From Gracilaria domingensis (taxonomy: Eukaryota > Rhodophyta > Florideophyceae > Gracilariales > Gracilariaceae): 64,000 nucleotides of DNA. Shown one piece after another: positions 30,609 through 39,788 of this stretch. Below the pieces are notes generated by a model. The model worked only from the letters and a program-made list of their open reading frames with translations. It was not told the DNA's origin and did no database searches. A program made the translations under genes and the position numbers. The stretch spans positions 1-64,000 of the forward strand of contig VCMS01000044.1 in the NCBI GenBank assembly GCA_022539475.1, read 5' to 3'. Each line of letters starts with the position of its first letter. The first letter of the stretch is position 1.

Positions 30609-30638
30609 CGCTTATGTCTAGCTCACTAGACATAAGCG
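30609..30638. repeat. Palindrome unit 3, inverted
   Basis: The arms are CGCTTATGTCTAG and CTAGACATAAGCG (13 bp, perfect) with loop CTCA, the reverse complement of TGAG, so this unit lies in the opposite orientation. The outer bases are CGC/GCG, differing from unit 1 on both sides while keeping pairing. Confidence 0.95.
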
Positions 30639-30677
30639 AAGCGTCTCAAAAGGGTTAAACTGCATCGATACCGCCGG

Positions 30678-30694
30678 CTGTACCGTCGGTACAG
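30678..30694. repeat. Small hairpin CTGTACC-GTC-GGTACAG
   Basis: Perfect 7-bp arms (8 with the inner pair) around a 1-3 base loop. The same arms with loop TTT recur near 42788. Confidence 0.85.
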
Positions 30695-31273
30695 TTTTGG
30701 CCACAACAGTACGTAACACGGCAACGTGGCTTCTCACAGTCGACCGTCAGAAGTCCTACGACACAGGCTGTGGCGGTGTCGTGAGCCGTGACCGTGCAGG
30801 CGTTACCCTTGGGTACAAACAGGACACAAGTCCTCGAGAGTCCGCGAGTCGAGACTTCAAGGCTATAAGGATATAAGGCTGACGCCTGCGCGGTCACGCT
30901 AAGCTTGCGAAGGTCGTGCACTGCACTTGCTTCGCTGCATGGCCAACCAATCGAAGTGCTTGCGAGGAGAGCTCTTTGCACATTAGTGCTCTTCGGGGCA
31001 CTAGCCTTATTACGACCTCATCACCGTCATGATTAATGTGATAGCAAAGAGCCTCTTTCATATGCACAGGCTAGGAGAAACAGCAGAATGTACGGGTTAC
31101 AGGACTGTCACTTATCTCGTCGGGAATACTAACAGAAGATTCACGCAAACAATTGGATGCAGATCTTTACGCACTATGATCATTTGATGCTTTCTAGCTA
31201 GTTCAAACATCTGATATCGTTTCTCGTTGAAGCCGCTGTAGCCAAAGAAGTCCTAAAAGGTACCCGTGCAGCC

Positions 31274-32323
31274 TCATTGATCTCTATCGCGCCTCCAATC
31301 GTACACTCCACCTCGCTTCGTGAACATGCTTTGGTCAAACCCACTCTGCTCGATAGCCTTGTACACGCCAACATCCAAAATGCTTGCGCTGGGAACCTTT
31401 CCGCCACTGGAGCAATCGAGGAAGCGGAGTTCTTCATCCAACAGAAGATATGAATTCTGCATCACGTTATTGGGTTCGGGAATCAACTGTTCAATATCCG
31501 AATGTCGAAACACAAAGCTCTGATACTGGCGATCTGATACAACGAGCGGCCGGGCATCCCGAAGCTCTCCTGGAAGCCCTGAGTTTTCGTCCTTGAGAAT
31601 GAGAACTTGGAATACTTTCCACCTCATAGGATCGAGCTTTCGCACGTTCTCGTTCATGTCCTCTTCCCAGTTAAGGCTGCAAACAACTGTATTCATTTTG
31701 AACATGATATTGTGTTTAGCGCATTGGTCTCTCACTCTTAGAATACGCTCAATATGCTTATTGTTCGCGTCACCACCACGTCCGATTGCAGCGTTCGTCT
31801 TCGGATCAAATGAGTCAACAGATACCCCCAAAATATCTACGTAACGCCCGTATTGCTGCATCCATTTCGGAGTGATGAGAGAACCATTACTGATTATGGA
31901 AACCGCCATGCCCAACTCGTAGGCCGTCGTGCATAATTCACCCAACAGTCCATGCTGCAGAAACGGCTCTCCGCCTGCAAAGTTAATTTTCTCTGTTCCA
32001 GCTTCTCGTAGCTTCTGCAAACCTAGACGAGCCTGGTCTATATCAAGAACGGTAGTATTCTTCTGAGTGTGGAAGCAGAATTTGCAGCTGTAGTTGCAGG
32101 CTCGGGAGATGAAGTAGTTTACAGATTGGACGGCGGACGAAGCCATGTGCCGATTTCGGGCAATAACCTCATTCTTTGAACCCTTCGGACTAGATCTCGA
32201 ACAGCATTTCGGAGAAAGTGTGAACGATTGTGTCCGAAGAGGAGAAAAGCGATGAAGCAACGCCGGGTGAGACACAAACAATAGAGGTCTCAGCACCAAT
32301 GATGACGCTCCATCACCAAGCAT
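31274..32323 (-). CDS. RSAD2: Viperin-like radical SAM enzyme
   Basis: A 349-residue protein whose residues 67-343 match viperin along the full catalytic part. The CX3CX2C cluster motif is C76-C80-C83 (CNYSCKFCFH), followed by NFAGGEPFLQ (114-123), SNGSLI (145-150), the DMNENVRKLDPMRWKVFQV stretch (222-240), SYLLLDEELRFLDC and SILDVGV, then FTKRGGVYDW. Viperin uses SAM and a 4Fe-4S cluster to turn CTP into ddhCTP, a chain terminator of viral polymerases. The animal C-terminal Trp is absent; the protein ends a few residues after YDW. The N-terminal ~60 residues are Ser/Arg/Leu-rich without acids at first, like an organelle-targeting peptide, and replace the amphipathic helix of animal viperin. 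An internal ATG (32146) would give a protein without it. The CMPK2-like kinase gene lies downstream on the same strand. Confidence 0.93.
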   Translation of the reverse strand: MLGDGASSLVLRPLLFVSHPALLHRFSPLRTQSFTLSPKCCSRSSPKGSKNEVIARNRHMASSAVQSVNYFISRACNYSCKFCFHTQKNTTVLDIDQARLGLQKLREAGTEKINFAGGEPFLQHGLLGELCTTAYELGMAVSIISNGSLITPKWMQQYGRYVDILGVSVDSFDPKTNAAIGRGGDANNKHIERILRVRDQCAKHNIMFKMNTVVCSLNWEEDMNENVRKLDPMRWKVFQVLILKDENSGLPGELRDARPLVVSDRQYQSFVFRHSDIEQLIPEPNNVMQNSYLLLDEELRFLDCSSGGKVPSASILDVGVYKAIEQSGFDQSMFTKRGGVYDWRRDRDQ

Positions 32324-33855
32324 CTTGTTTATCTCTGTAAGAACTTTGGCGGTCTCGGAGCAAGAAAGCTAAGGCTTGCGTTGATCGGTTGCGATTCAGA
32401 CGGACCCTTACGATGTTCTCTTCTTTCCAGACCAAATGTCGTAAAGCCCGGCAGATATCTACAGACGTAGATACAGAGTGCAACGACCTGTATGACAGGC
32501 AGGTTTTCGTGTCCTTATTTGCTACACAAACGTGATACCAAATCCTGGTGTCCGAAGTCAAGCGGGAACTTCTTAACGATAAATGAATACATTTGTAGCT
32601 AAGGTCTCGGGAGGAAGACTGCGTGGGAACGTTTCAATACCCTGTACGGTCGCTACCTTGTAGACTATTTTCTCTTCGCAGATATTGACTGTTCGGCGTC
32701 CAGAGCACAAAATATCGTTTCATGAAGCCACCCGTTACGCCCTTGGGAGAAGAGACCCTGTACAGTTTGGCACCGAATCAGCTTCATGCTTGCCGCTATT
32801 TGCTGCCTATTGAGATGTGTGAGCAGGAGAGAAGCGTTCCGCCGCACTCTTTAGTACAACGGCATTCTGAGGTATGAAGCAATCCTTGGCGAATCAATCG
32901 TGATTTTGGATGAATCCCTTGTCATAAAGGATAGAAGGCTAACGGTCAGCTGTACGCAACTAACGTATTGTCGATTCTGTCGTACACGTAGAGTTTTTTG
33001 TATACAGCCTATCATCATCAAGGAAGAATATGTCAAAAGGAGAAACGTTGTCAAAAATGCTGCCTGGATTCAGAGAAGCCCTATTCTTCACTACCGAAAA
33101 CAAGTATAAGTTGTCGAATAGGAAGCAAACGCAACAACGGCAGCCTTAATGCAGACGGGCAACCGCCAATCGATAGGTTTCTTTGTTAACGATATCATAA
33201 TGTAAAACAAATGAGCATTGCGACGTCGGTTGTGCAGTTTCAGAATCCATGAACATTCCCGCTCCATTACTCGCATTGTAGTGCCATACCGGCAATCTTG
33301 TCTTCAAGAAAAACCAAGAACCACGGTTTGCAGCATTGCGATCTCACCATGTCTTTGATAAACGTAACGTAACTTAGAACACAAAGAGAACGAGGAACGA
33401 GGAACCGTCCAGTACAAGGGAACAAAGAATAAATGTTAGAAGCAAATTCTAATCTAAGCGGAACTATGAAGGTACCGAATGTAGATACAAGGAGAAAGAT
33501 CACAACTTGTACTGTACAACTTGTGCGGGATATGGCGTTAAGGGGTATAAAGTGTTAACAAAAGCAGTCACCCACATCGTGTTTCGGATTGCGTTTCACT
33601 GTTTCAAATAAAGTTGCTGATTTGCAAGTAACCACATACTAACTGCTAGTAGTAGTGTGTAGCAGCAGCAGGTGCATCCAAAGCAGACTGGAAACACGAA
33701 CGCAACCAACACGGTGCAGCCTGTCACCTCACACGGTTCCGGCTAAAGCGAACGAATGGGAAGGGAATGACCATCTGCATCTATCACGGTTTCCTCCTCT
33801 TCTTCTTCTTTACTGTGGACAACAACTTCTAATTCCTAAGTTGTAGTAAAACTTT
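32324..33855. other. Upstream region of viperin, no gene seen
   Basis: This 1.5-kb stretch contains only short frames without motifs. A short inverted string TTGTACTGTACAA lies near 33507. No clear TATA box was fixed for viperin. Confidence 0.4.
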
Positions 33856-34377
33856 CTACAGAAAGTTTTCTCTCTTTAAGAAGGCCAACATTCTGTGCGG
33901 AAATTGTCTAATCATCTCTGGAAGACTAAGATTTTGCCTTTCGGCCATTGGAGGTAGTGTTTCTCGGCGTGAGGTGTTTGTCAGCGAGCAGCGCAGGACT
34001 ACATGTTCCGCGTCTCTTTTGACATTTGTGCCACATACGCACCGTTCGATCCGTCCGTTAAGGTAGGAAGCTACTGGATGTAACGCTGGAACATGTCCCG
34101 TGTAGAATTGTGACAGAATCACCTCCGCTTTTCGCATACCGACTTCGTTTTTCGACAATTCAGGCCAGTTCGTAAGAAGAGGTTCCTCCTCTGCGTGATG
34201 TGAACTCGTGGTGTCCATTCGGTAGTCGTCGTCTTTGTGTATCTGTGCAACGTTGGTGCTTTTCCGCTTGTGCCCAAATTCTGATACTGGGCAACGCATT
34301 CATATATGAATGGTTATTCCATGCAATAGATCGTTTGTGCAAACAGTCATCCTTCGATTTCTCCGCCGCGCTCTTAC
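33856..34377 (-). mobile_element. Non-LTR retrotransposon (LINE) scrap, C-terminal end
   Basis: The minus frame 33856-34299 carries LSQFYTGHVPALHPVASYL followed by CVCG...DAEHVVLRC, the pattern found after the RNase H domain at the C-terminus of many LINE ORF2 proteins (TGH..YL..C.CG...H.L..C). The reading frame changes upstream (around 34160-34396) and no reverse transcriptase is present, so it is a 5'-truncated, decayed fragment. The hairpin at 34378 borders it. Confidence 0.5.
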
Positions 34378-34432
34378 TCAAGTCTTGGTTGCCCACTCTA
34401 TAACAGTTATAGAGTGGGCAACCAAGACTTGA
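34378..34432. repeat. Perfect hairpin: 27-bp arms, 1-base loop
   Basis: Arms 34378-34404 and 34406-34432 are exact reverse complements around a single A. It lies at the upstream edge of the LINE scrap. Confidence 0.95.
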
Positions 34433-34462
34433 ATATATAGTATAACCATCAACAAAGCCATC

Positions 34463-34861
34463 TTAACAAGCGCCACAGTGTTCGAAGCAATGCGTCTGCT
34501 GCAAGGCGCGGAACCTCCGTGAGGTAGTCCTCTCAGCGCTAAGCTGTGTCAAATATATAATCGCGGGGAATTGGAAGGTTCCAACTTCCTCTGATAGAGG
34601 TTTTCGCTCTTTCGGATGAAGATTACCGTTAACGGCAAGATGTTCTTGTGCGTTTCGCGTTAGTCTAGGACCGTTTTTCTTTATAGGTCCGGTCACGAGT
34701 GATATTACTTCATTCATCAGCTGCGTGGGAGATTCCTCTCTCATGGTACGCAAACAGAGAGTAGCGAGCTTCTCCTTGGAAACAGTTCCCATCGAAAGAG
34801 GCTGAACTACATCCCGACAGACTGCTATTGACATGGGCAAGACACATCCATTGTGAATGCA
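34463..34861 (-). CDS. Unrecognised open frame, possibly a remnant
   Basis: A minus-strand frame of about 130 codons that stays open somewhat further upstream without a good ATG. Its translation (..LATLCLRTMREESPTQLMNEVISLVTGPIKKNGPRLTRNAQEHL..) looks protein-like, but I know no family. It could be a mobile-element fragment, as its neighbour is one. Confidence 0.25.
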   Translation of the reverse strand, partial: CIHNGCVLPMSIAVCRDVVQPLSMGTVSKEKLATLCLRTMREESPTQLMNEVISLVTGPIKKNGPRLTRNAQEHLAVNGNLHPKERKPLSEEVGTFQFPAIIYLTQLSAERTTSRRFRALQQTHCFEHCGAC

Positions 34862-35463
34862 CAAAGCAACGTTTCGAATTTCCGCATCGGGGGCAGGCCT
34901 TCCTAGAAGAGAACCTCTTTTGGAAGTTCTACTTCAGCCTAGAACATCGACAGCCGTATTAAAGAATGGCAAGAAGATGACGTTCAATTAATATCAATCG
35001 CACTGATCGCACCCCTGAGTAAATTGAGATTCAGGTATGCTCGGATCACTTAAGATTATGATCTTCAAGAGTTCATTAGTCTTCAGAGACGCTTGGAAGA
35101 GAGGCGGCGTATCAAATAGACGAAACGGGGAAAGCTGACATTATGAGCTGTACGTATGCAGTTGCTTGTCTAGCCCTGTAGTTTCACCAGATGCAACTCA
35201 AGTATGGAGATCAAATCAGCCTGGGTTTACGTCGACGACTATTCAAAGCCAACAGCGCGTACTTCCCTAGCCATCTAAGCAGAAGTGTATCAGCATTGAT
35301 CTCCATTCTCCATCTGGTGCGACGGAGCTGCTTCTTCATGCAGTGACGGGAGAGAAGGAAAAGGCCAGACATGAAAGATACGAACCATTTACATTGCTTG
35401 AACTCTTCTACGGATTACTTTCTCGGCCATTTGACATCGTTATTGAAAGCCGCGTTCGTGTGG
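34862..35463. other. Intergenic, nothing recognised
   Basis: No gene, repeat or clear signal seen downstream of the RBR gene. The plus frame at 35343-35765 is a shadow of that gene. Confidence 0.4.
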
Positions 35464-36786
35464 CTAGTGGGCATGGAGATGGCCATGATTGTTCACTTGA
35501 TGATTGCGAAGAGAGGCGTAATGATAGAAGGGACGGTTACAACACAGATGAACTTCATGTCTTTGGACAAACGCGAGATGCTGTTCTAAAGAACGCATGC
35601 TTTGAAATTGGATATCGCAATCTTCATATGGACACACATTCATTGCCAAGGATCTCAACATTGCTTGAGGAAGAGGGCCGCCCATTTCACGCAGATCTCC
35701 TGATAAGCATTTCTTCACGTTCACATAGCCGTTTGGACCTGCGACACCTGGATAAAATTCAATAGGGTCCTCCACCTGCGGTTCGGGCGGTTGCGGCCTT
35801 TGTTGACGAGGTTGAGGTGGCTGCTCAGCTTCTACCGGCGGGAACAACGAGCAATTGCATCCAGGCATTCCATGCACATTGTCCGAAGTTGCCTCTAAAG
35901 TCATGTACGCGGCACCGCACGAATGACAAAAGCCACAGCCACAGGTGCATCGAACAAAATTACAATCCCCGTTACGCTTTTCGATAAGATGGCCACATTC
36001 AGGACATCTGGTCCATTTGTTGAGGCGAGTGAGAAGCGAGAGCGACTCTAGATCTTGCTGGACGGCATGCTCCTCACAAGTTTCGTCCTCGTGCCAGACA
36101 CAGCGGCAGACGGCACAGGTCTCGGTGTCGCAAAAGGGGCAAAGAACTCTGGCGATTTGTGCGATGTTTTGGCCGCCGGCATCGTCGACAACCCAATCAA
36201 ACGGCATGGCGCACTTGGAGTTGGCGCAGTACCGAATCTTCTTGGTGTAGTCTTTGTTGATGATGAGGCGTTCCAACGCTTCATAGTCCTCTCCAGTTCC
36301 TGACAGAGCCTTCAAGCAGGCATCGTTTTCCAAGTTGATTCTGCAACTTGGACATGTGATAGGGTAAGGATGTCCTCTTTGAATGACCAGTCGCAAGTAT
36401 TGCGCCATGCAGGGGAAGCAAAAGTGGTGCTTGCAATCGTTTGATGCAAACACCAAGTGTGGAAGAAATTCATCGAAGCATATCTGACATTCCACAGTAC
36501 TTTCTTCTTGTTCTAAACACTCCTTGGGCTCTGGTTCTACGCAGCAGGCGTCTGGCGTCAGGCCGTGTTGCGTGGCTGCCAGACTGCGCGCAAACTTTGA
36601 ATCGCTGACGACACGCTGATTGGATGCTTCTAGCGCCTGGGCGAGGGCTAGACTTTCGAGCATATCGTACGAGGTATGTGCGTGGGTGTCGAGGCCGAGC
36701 ATGTCTACGACTGGGAGGTCGCCGGCGCCGTTCTCCCTAAGTTGCAGACGGAGGGCTAGGAGGTAGTCGGTGTCTGGAGCAGCCAT
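35464..36786 (-). CDS. RBR-type E3 ubiquitin ligase with C-terminal zinc fingers
   Basis: A 440-residue RING-between-RING ligase, which carries ubiquitin on a Cys of RING2 before passing it to the target. RING1 spans C100-C148 (CQICFDEF..CPSC), IBR about C187-C238, and RING2 begins at C261 (CPECGHLIEKRNGDCNFVRC), where C275 aligns with the catalytic Cys of parkin/HHARI. A Pro/Gln-rich linker (about 318-340) leads to two C2H2-like fingers (about C385-H403 and C415-H435). The N-terminal 90 residues are acidic and helical with no domain I know. The gene is a single exon and shares a 627-bp divergent upstream region with the first ankyrin gene. Confidence 0.88.
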   Translation of the reverse strand: MAAPDTDYLLALRLQLRENGAGDLPVVDMLGLDTHAHTSYDMLESLALAQALEASNQRVVSDSKFARSLAATQHGLTPDACCVEPEPKECLEQEESTVECQICFDEFLPHLVFASNDCKHHFCFPCMAQYLRLVIQRGHPYPITCPSCRINLENDACLKALSGTGEDYEALERLIINKDYTKKIRYCANSKCAMPFDWVVDDAGGQNIAQIARVLCPFCDTETCAVCRCVWHEDETCEEHAVQQDLESLSLLTRLNKWTRCPECGHLIEKRNGDCNFVRCTCGCGFCHSCGAAYMTLEATSDNVHGMPGCNCSLFPPVEAEQPPQPRQQRPQPPEPQVEDPIEFYPGVAGPNGYVNVKKCLSGDLREMGGPLPQAMLRSLAMNVCPYEDCDIQFQSMRSLEQHLAFVQRHEVHLCCNRPFYHYASLRNHQVNNHGHLHAH

Positions 36787-37413
36787 GTCGTAAAGGCGCT
36801 TTTCGGCAGTGGCGTAGAAGTGGACGGACGCAGTTCGAAAGTGAAGGATGAACCTGAATGGGTCTATCTCTAAAAGCTGCAGAGTGGGTCGGATCGTGGG
36901 GAAGCTGTGAGGGCGACAGTAGATATAAGGATATCCTTACCTTCGTAGAAGGTTACCGCCGGCACCGTCGCACACGATATCTACCAGCGTTATGTTTCAA
37001 TTTTGGTAAAATTTTGGGAACGGATATGCGGATCGGATCATCCGCATATTCCACGAGATAAGGTTACAGTACACGTTTTCACACGTGCGAAATCCCGGTG
37101 CCGCAGAACACGTCGCACGGTGCCGCTGAGTCTCGAGTTGAGCCTGTCGTGTCATCACAGGAACAGCAGCGCTCGCCGTGCTCGACGACACGCAACGTTG
37201 CTTCGACAACAAGCTGCTAAACCCGCTGGTTTGTGGAAGCCAACGCCTCCAACAAGTCAGCTCTGCCTTATCTCGCGTGTCTCGCCGCCTTGCAAACCGC
37301 TCTTATCCGTTATATCCCCCTTCTTCATTCCTGCGCTCGAAAATGGTGACGTTCTCGTTTCGTGAGCGCTTCACCTCGGTCTTCGTGCGCTGCCCGCCGC
37401 CGCTGCCTGGTAC
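36787..37413. promoter_or_regulatory. Divergent promoter region of RBR ligase and ankyrin gene 1
   Basis: Both genes start outwards from this 627-bp interval. It contains a perfect 14-bp palindrome TAAGGATATCCTTA (about 36927-36940) and an imperfect hairpin near 37023-37051 (10-bp arms ATATGCGGAT/ATCCGCATAT). No typical TATA box is certain. Confidence 0.4.
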
Positions 37414-39450
37414 ATGATGTCCGCTTCGCAGGGCGAGAGGCTTATCTTGGCTGCTCGTCATGGCGATGTGCCTTGTGTGTTGACTTTGCTTGACGAGGGT
37501 GTCCATGTCGATTATCAGGGTGTCAAACGATTTACCGCTTTGCTATGGGCTGCTCGTTTAGGACATGTTGATGTGATTAACTTGTTGTTGCAACGAAACG
37601 CAAACGTGAATCACGTCAATAATCTCAACCGCACTGCTTTAAGTCTGGCCTCCGGTTTTGGTCAACGTCAAGTCGTTCAAGTATTGCTGCAAGCTGGTGC
37701 TCATGTCAATCATACCGATCGTGATGGCTACACTGCTTTGAGAAATGCTGCGTGTTACGGACACCTTTCTGTGGCCAATACCCTCATTCAAGCCGGTGCA
37801 AATGTCAATTGTGTTGATAAGCGCTCTATCTCGCCCCTTATCATTGCTGCTCGGAGAGAGCGGCCTCTTCTGCTGCGTACCCTGATTGAGAATGGCGCTC
37901 AACTTGAAATTTCCGATCATTGTGGACGTACAGCGCTGTTTACGCCTCACATGGCTTGTGTTGATGCCCTGTGTCAAGCGGGTGCTGACGTACATCATGT
38001 GGATAACGATGGTGATACCCCACTAACATACGCTGCAATGCATGCGGAATCGTCTGTCGTAAAACGCTTATACGATGCTGGTGCCAACCCTTATCATATC
38101 AATTCGTATGGAGCCACAGCATTAATGCTTGCCGCTGCTTCCGGAAATGAGGCCACCATCGACGTACTTCTGAAAGCGAATGTAGACGTCAACTTCGCCA
38201 ACCTGAATGAAAGCACCGCTCTTATGTGGGCTGCGCATCATGCTCAAACAGCCGTCGTGAAGATGTTGTTGAATGCAAATGCGCACGTTAACGCTATTGA
38301 TAAACAAGGTAATACCGCTATTCATTTCGCACTTGATCGTTGCATCATTAACCGCAGCCAGGATATCGCCACCATTCTGGTCGAAAGCGGTGCAGATTTA
38401 AATATCCCTAATCATAATGAGGATACGCCGCTTTCTCTTTTACCGAGCACCTCTAATTTGCATCGAACTTTGCTTGAGCAGTTTGACGATGATGTGGATA
38501 TGATGTGGCATCGATTTGTGGTGGGCGTTCAGAGTTCGGTCTCGACAGAGCAGCTGCTTGACGTGCTGCGCGGCACCAGTATACGTTCATTGTATTCGTT
38601 ATTGGCGGCTCACAACTTGCTTCTGCTACTCGTTCGCACGGGGCAGTTTACAGAAAGCCAGCTGTCTTGTTTGAGAGGGTCAGCTGGCTTTTTGCTGGAG
38701 AACGTATATCTCCCCGTTTCAAAATTATCTCTTAGTACAGAGGAGCACACGTTGGCGTCGGTTGTGATAAGATACGCAGAGGCCGTTGGTTTCATACCTG
38801 AATGCGCTACAGTGTGGGTGAACCATGCGATAGAAGTACGTTCAGAAATTCGCGAAAACCGTCTTCTGCTGCAGGTTGCAATGGAGAAGGTTATGGATGA
38901 TATCTGCTCACTGCATACACGGGTGTATCGAGTGGAAGTATGGACGCATGAGGCGTCGGAAGAATTTCAAAGGCTGGCGCAGAACAATGAGAAGATGGTG
39001 GAAGATATGAAGCAGTTGTACCACAATCTGAATGAACTGCACAGAAATCTACGGCAGCAACAACGACGCCTGATTTACACAGCCATAGCTCGCACTGTAC
39101 TTTCAGTCATTCCCGTGTTTGGAAAGGCGTTGTGCGATGCGACGTACGCCGGCGTCGAGCTGTTCTGCGGACTTGCGGCAGAGGATATGGTTGAGATTGG
39201 CACCGACGTTGTAAAAGGAACTGTTTCGCTTGGCATTGCTTTGGACATGAGCGATCCGAGATATGTTCGAAAGCTGACCAGCGCGGCGTTCCTGCCGCAA
39301 CTGGAGCCCATTGCCAGGGAGCGCTTAGAGTTTGTCGTGTCTCAGAGCGACTTCAAATGTGTGGAGGCGCTGCACCGCGGGCTGCTGACGGTTGAGGAGC
39401 CGATCGCGATCGCGAACAAGGGCAACGAGCGTGGCGCGAACGTTTCATAA
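37414..39450 (+). CDS. Ankyrin-repeat protein 1 with paralog-specific C-terminal domain
   Basis: A 678-residue single-exon protein. About ten to eleven ankyrin repeats fill residues 8-345 (TALLWAARLGHVDVINLLLQRNANVNHVN and similar), a fold for protein binding. A helical part (about 350-490) and a coiled coil (about 495-550) follow. The C-terminal domain (about 558-655) starts with the hydrophobic stretch TVLSVIPVFGKALCDATYAG and continues ELFCGL..MVEIGTD..KG.VSL...DMSD, ending near R.RLEFVVSQSDF. The same C-terminal domain occurs in the genes at 43874 and 47217. The hydrophobic stretch could insert in a membrane or form an oligomer core. I know no named family for it. The second codon is also ATG; the first is used. 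Confidence 0.85.
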   Translation: MMSASQGERLILAARHGDVPCVLTLLDEGVHVDYQGVKRFTALLWAARLGHVDVINLLLQRNANVNHVNNLNRTALSLASGFGQRQVVQVLLQAGAHVNHTDRDGYTALRNAACYGHLSVANTLIQAGANVNCVDKRSISPLIIAARRERPLLLRTLIENGAQLEISDHCGRTALFTPHMACVDALCQAGADVHHVDNDGDTPLTYAAMHAESSVVKRLYDAGANPYHINSYGATALMLAAASGNEATIDVLLKANVDVNFANLNESTALMWAAHHAQTAVVKMLLNANAHVNAIDKQGNTAIHFALDRCIINRSQDIATILVESGADLNIPNHNEDTPLSLLPSTSNLHRTLLEQFDDDVDMMWHRFVVGVQSSVSTEQLLDVLRGTSIRSLYSLLAAHNLLLLLVRTGQFTESQLSCLRGSAGFLLENVYLPVSKLSLSTEEHTLASVVIRYAEAVGFIPECATVWVNHAIEVRSEIRENRLLLQVAMEKVMDDICSLHTRVYRVEVWTHEASEEFQRLAQNNEKMVEDMKQLYHNLNELHRNLRQQQRRLIYTAIARTVLSVIPVFGKALCDATYAGVELFCGLAAEDMVEIGTDVVKGTVSLGIALDMSDPRYVRKLTSAAFLPQLEPIARERLEFVVSQSDFKCVEALHRGLLTVEEPIAIANKGNERGANVS

Positions 39451-39788
39451 AAAAGACCAAAAACGTGGGGCGTCATCTCATGATGCATCTCATGTGTCTC
39501 GCAATCTCCGCGCGCCGTTTCATCAGACATGTCATCAGACGTGGCTTTTGGACACAGTGCTCTCCGTCCGCCATCCTCCTCGTCCCCGGTCCTTCAAGTC
39601 ACCACACACCGCTGCGTGGTCTTGGGCCACTGGCTGACAAGGTCTAAGCACCTCAAGGTAGACAATGACCGCTGCTGCAACTCAACTGAGTTCCGAGTGA
39701 ATTGTATCTACTTGAACCGTTTGTTTGCTCCTCCCTATCACCTTCACCTTCCGATATTGTTCCGCTTGCAATAGCTGCGAGAGGAGGT

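Larger units (their letters stand above)
29416..31273. other. Viperin-CMPK2 intergenic region rich in hairpins
   Basis: No gene seen in 1.86 kb. It holds one 34-bp-arm hairpin (30100-30170), three related palindromes (30335, 30521, 30609) and a small CTGTACC...GGTACAG hairpin (30678). As the CMPK2-like gene reads leftwards from 29415, this region is its upstream side and also the downstream side of viperin. Confidence 0.7.
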
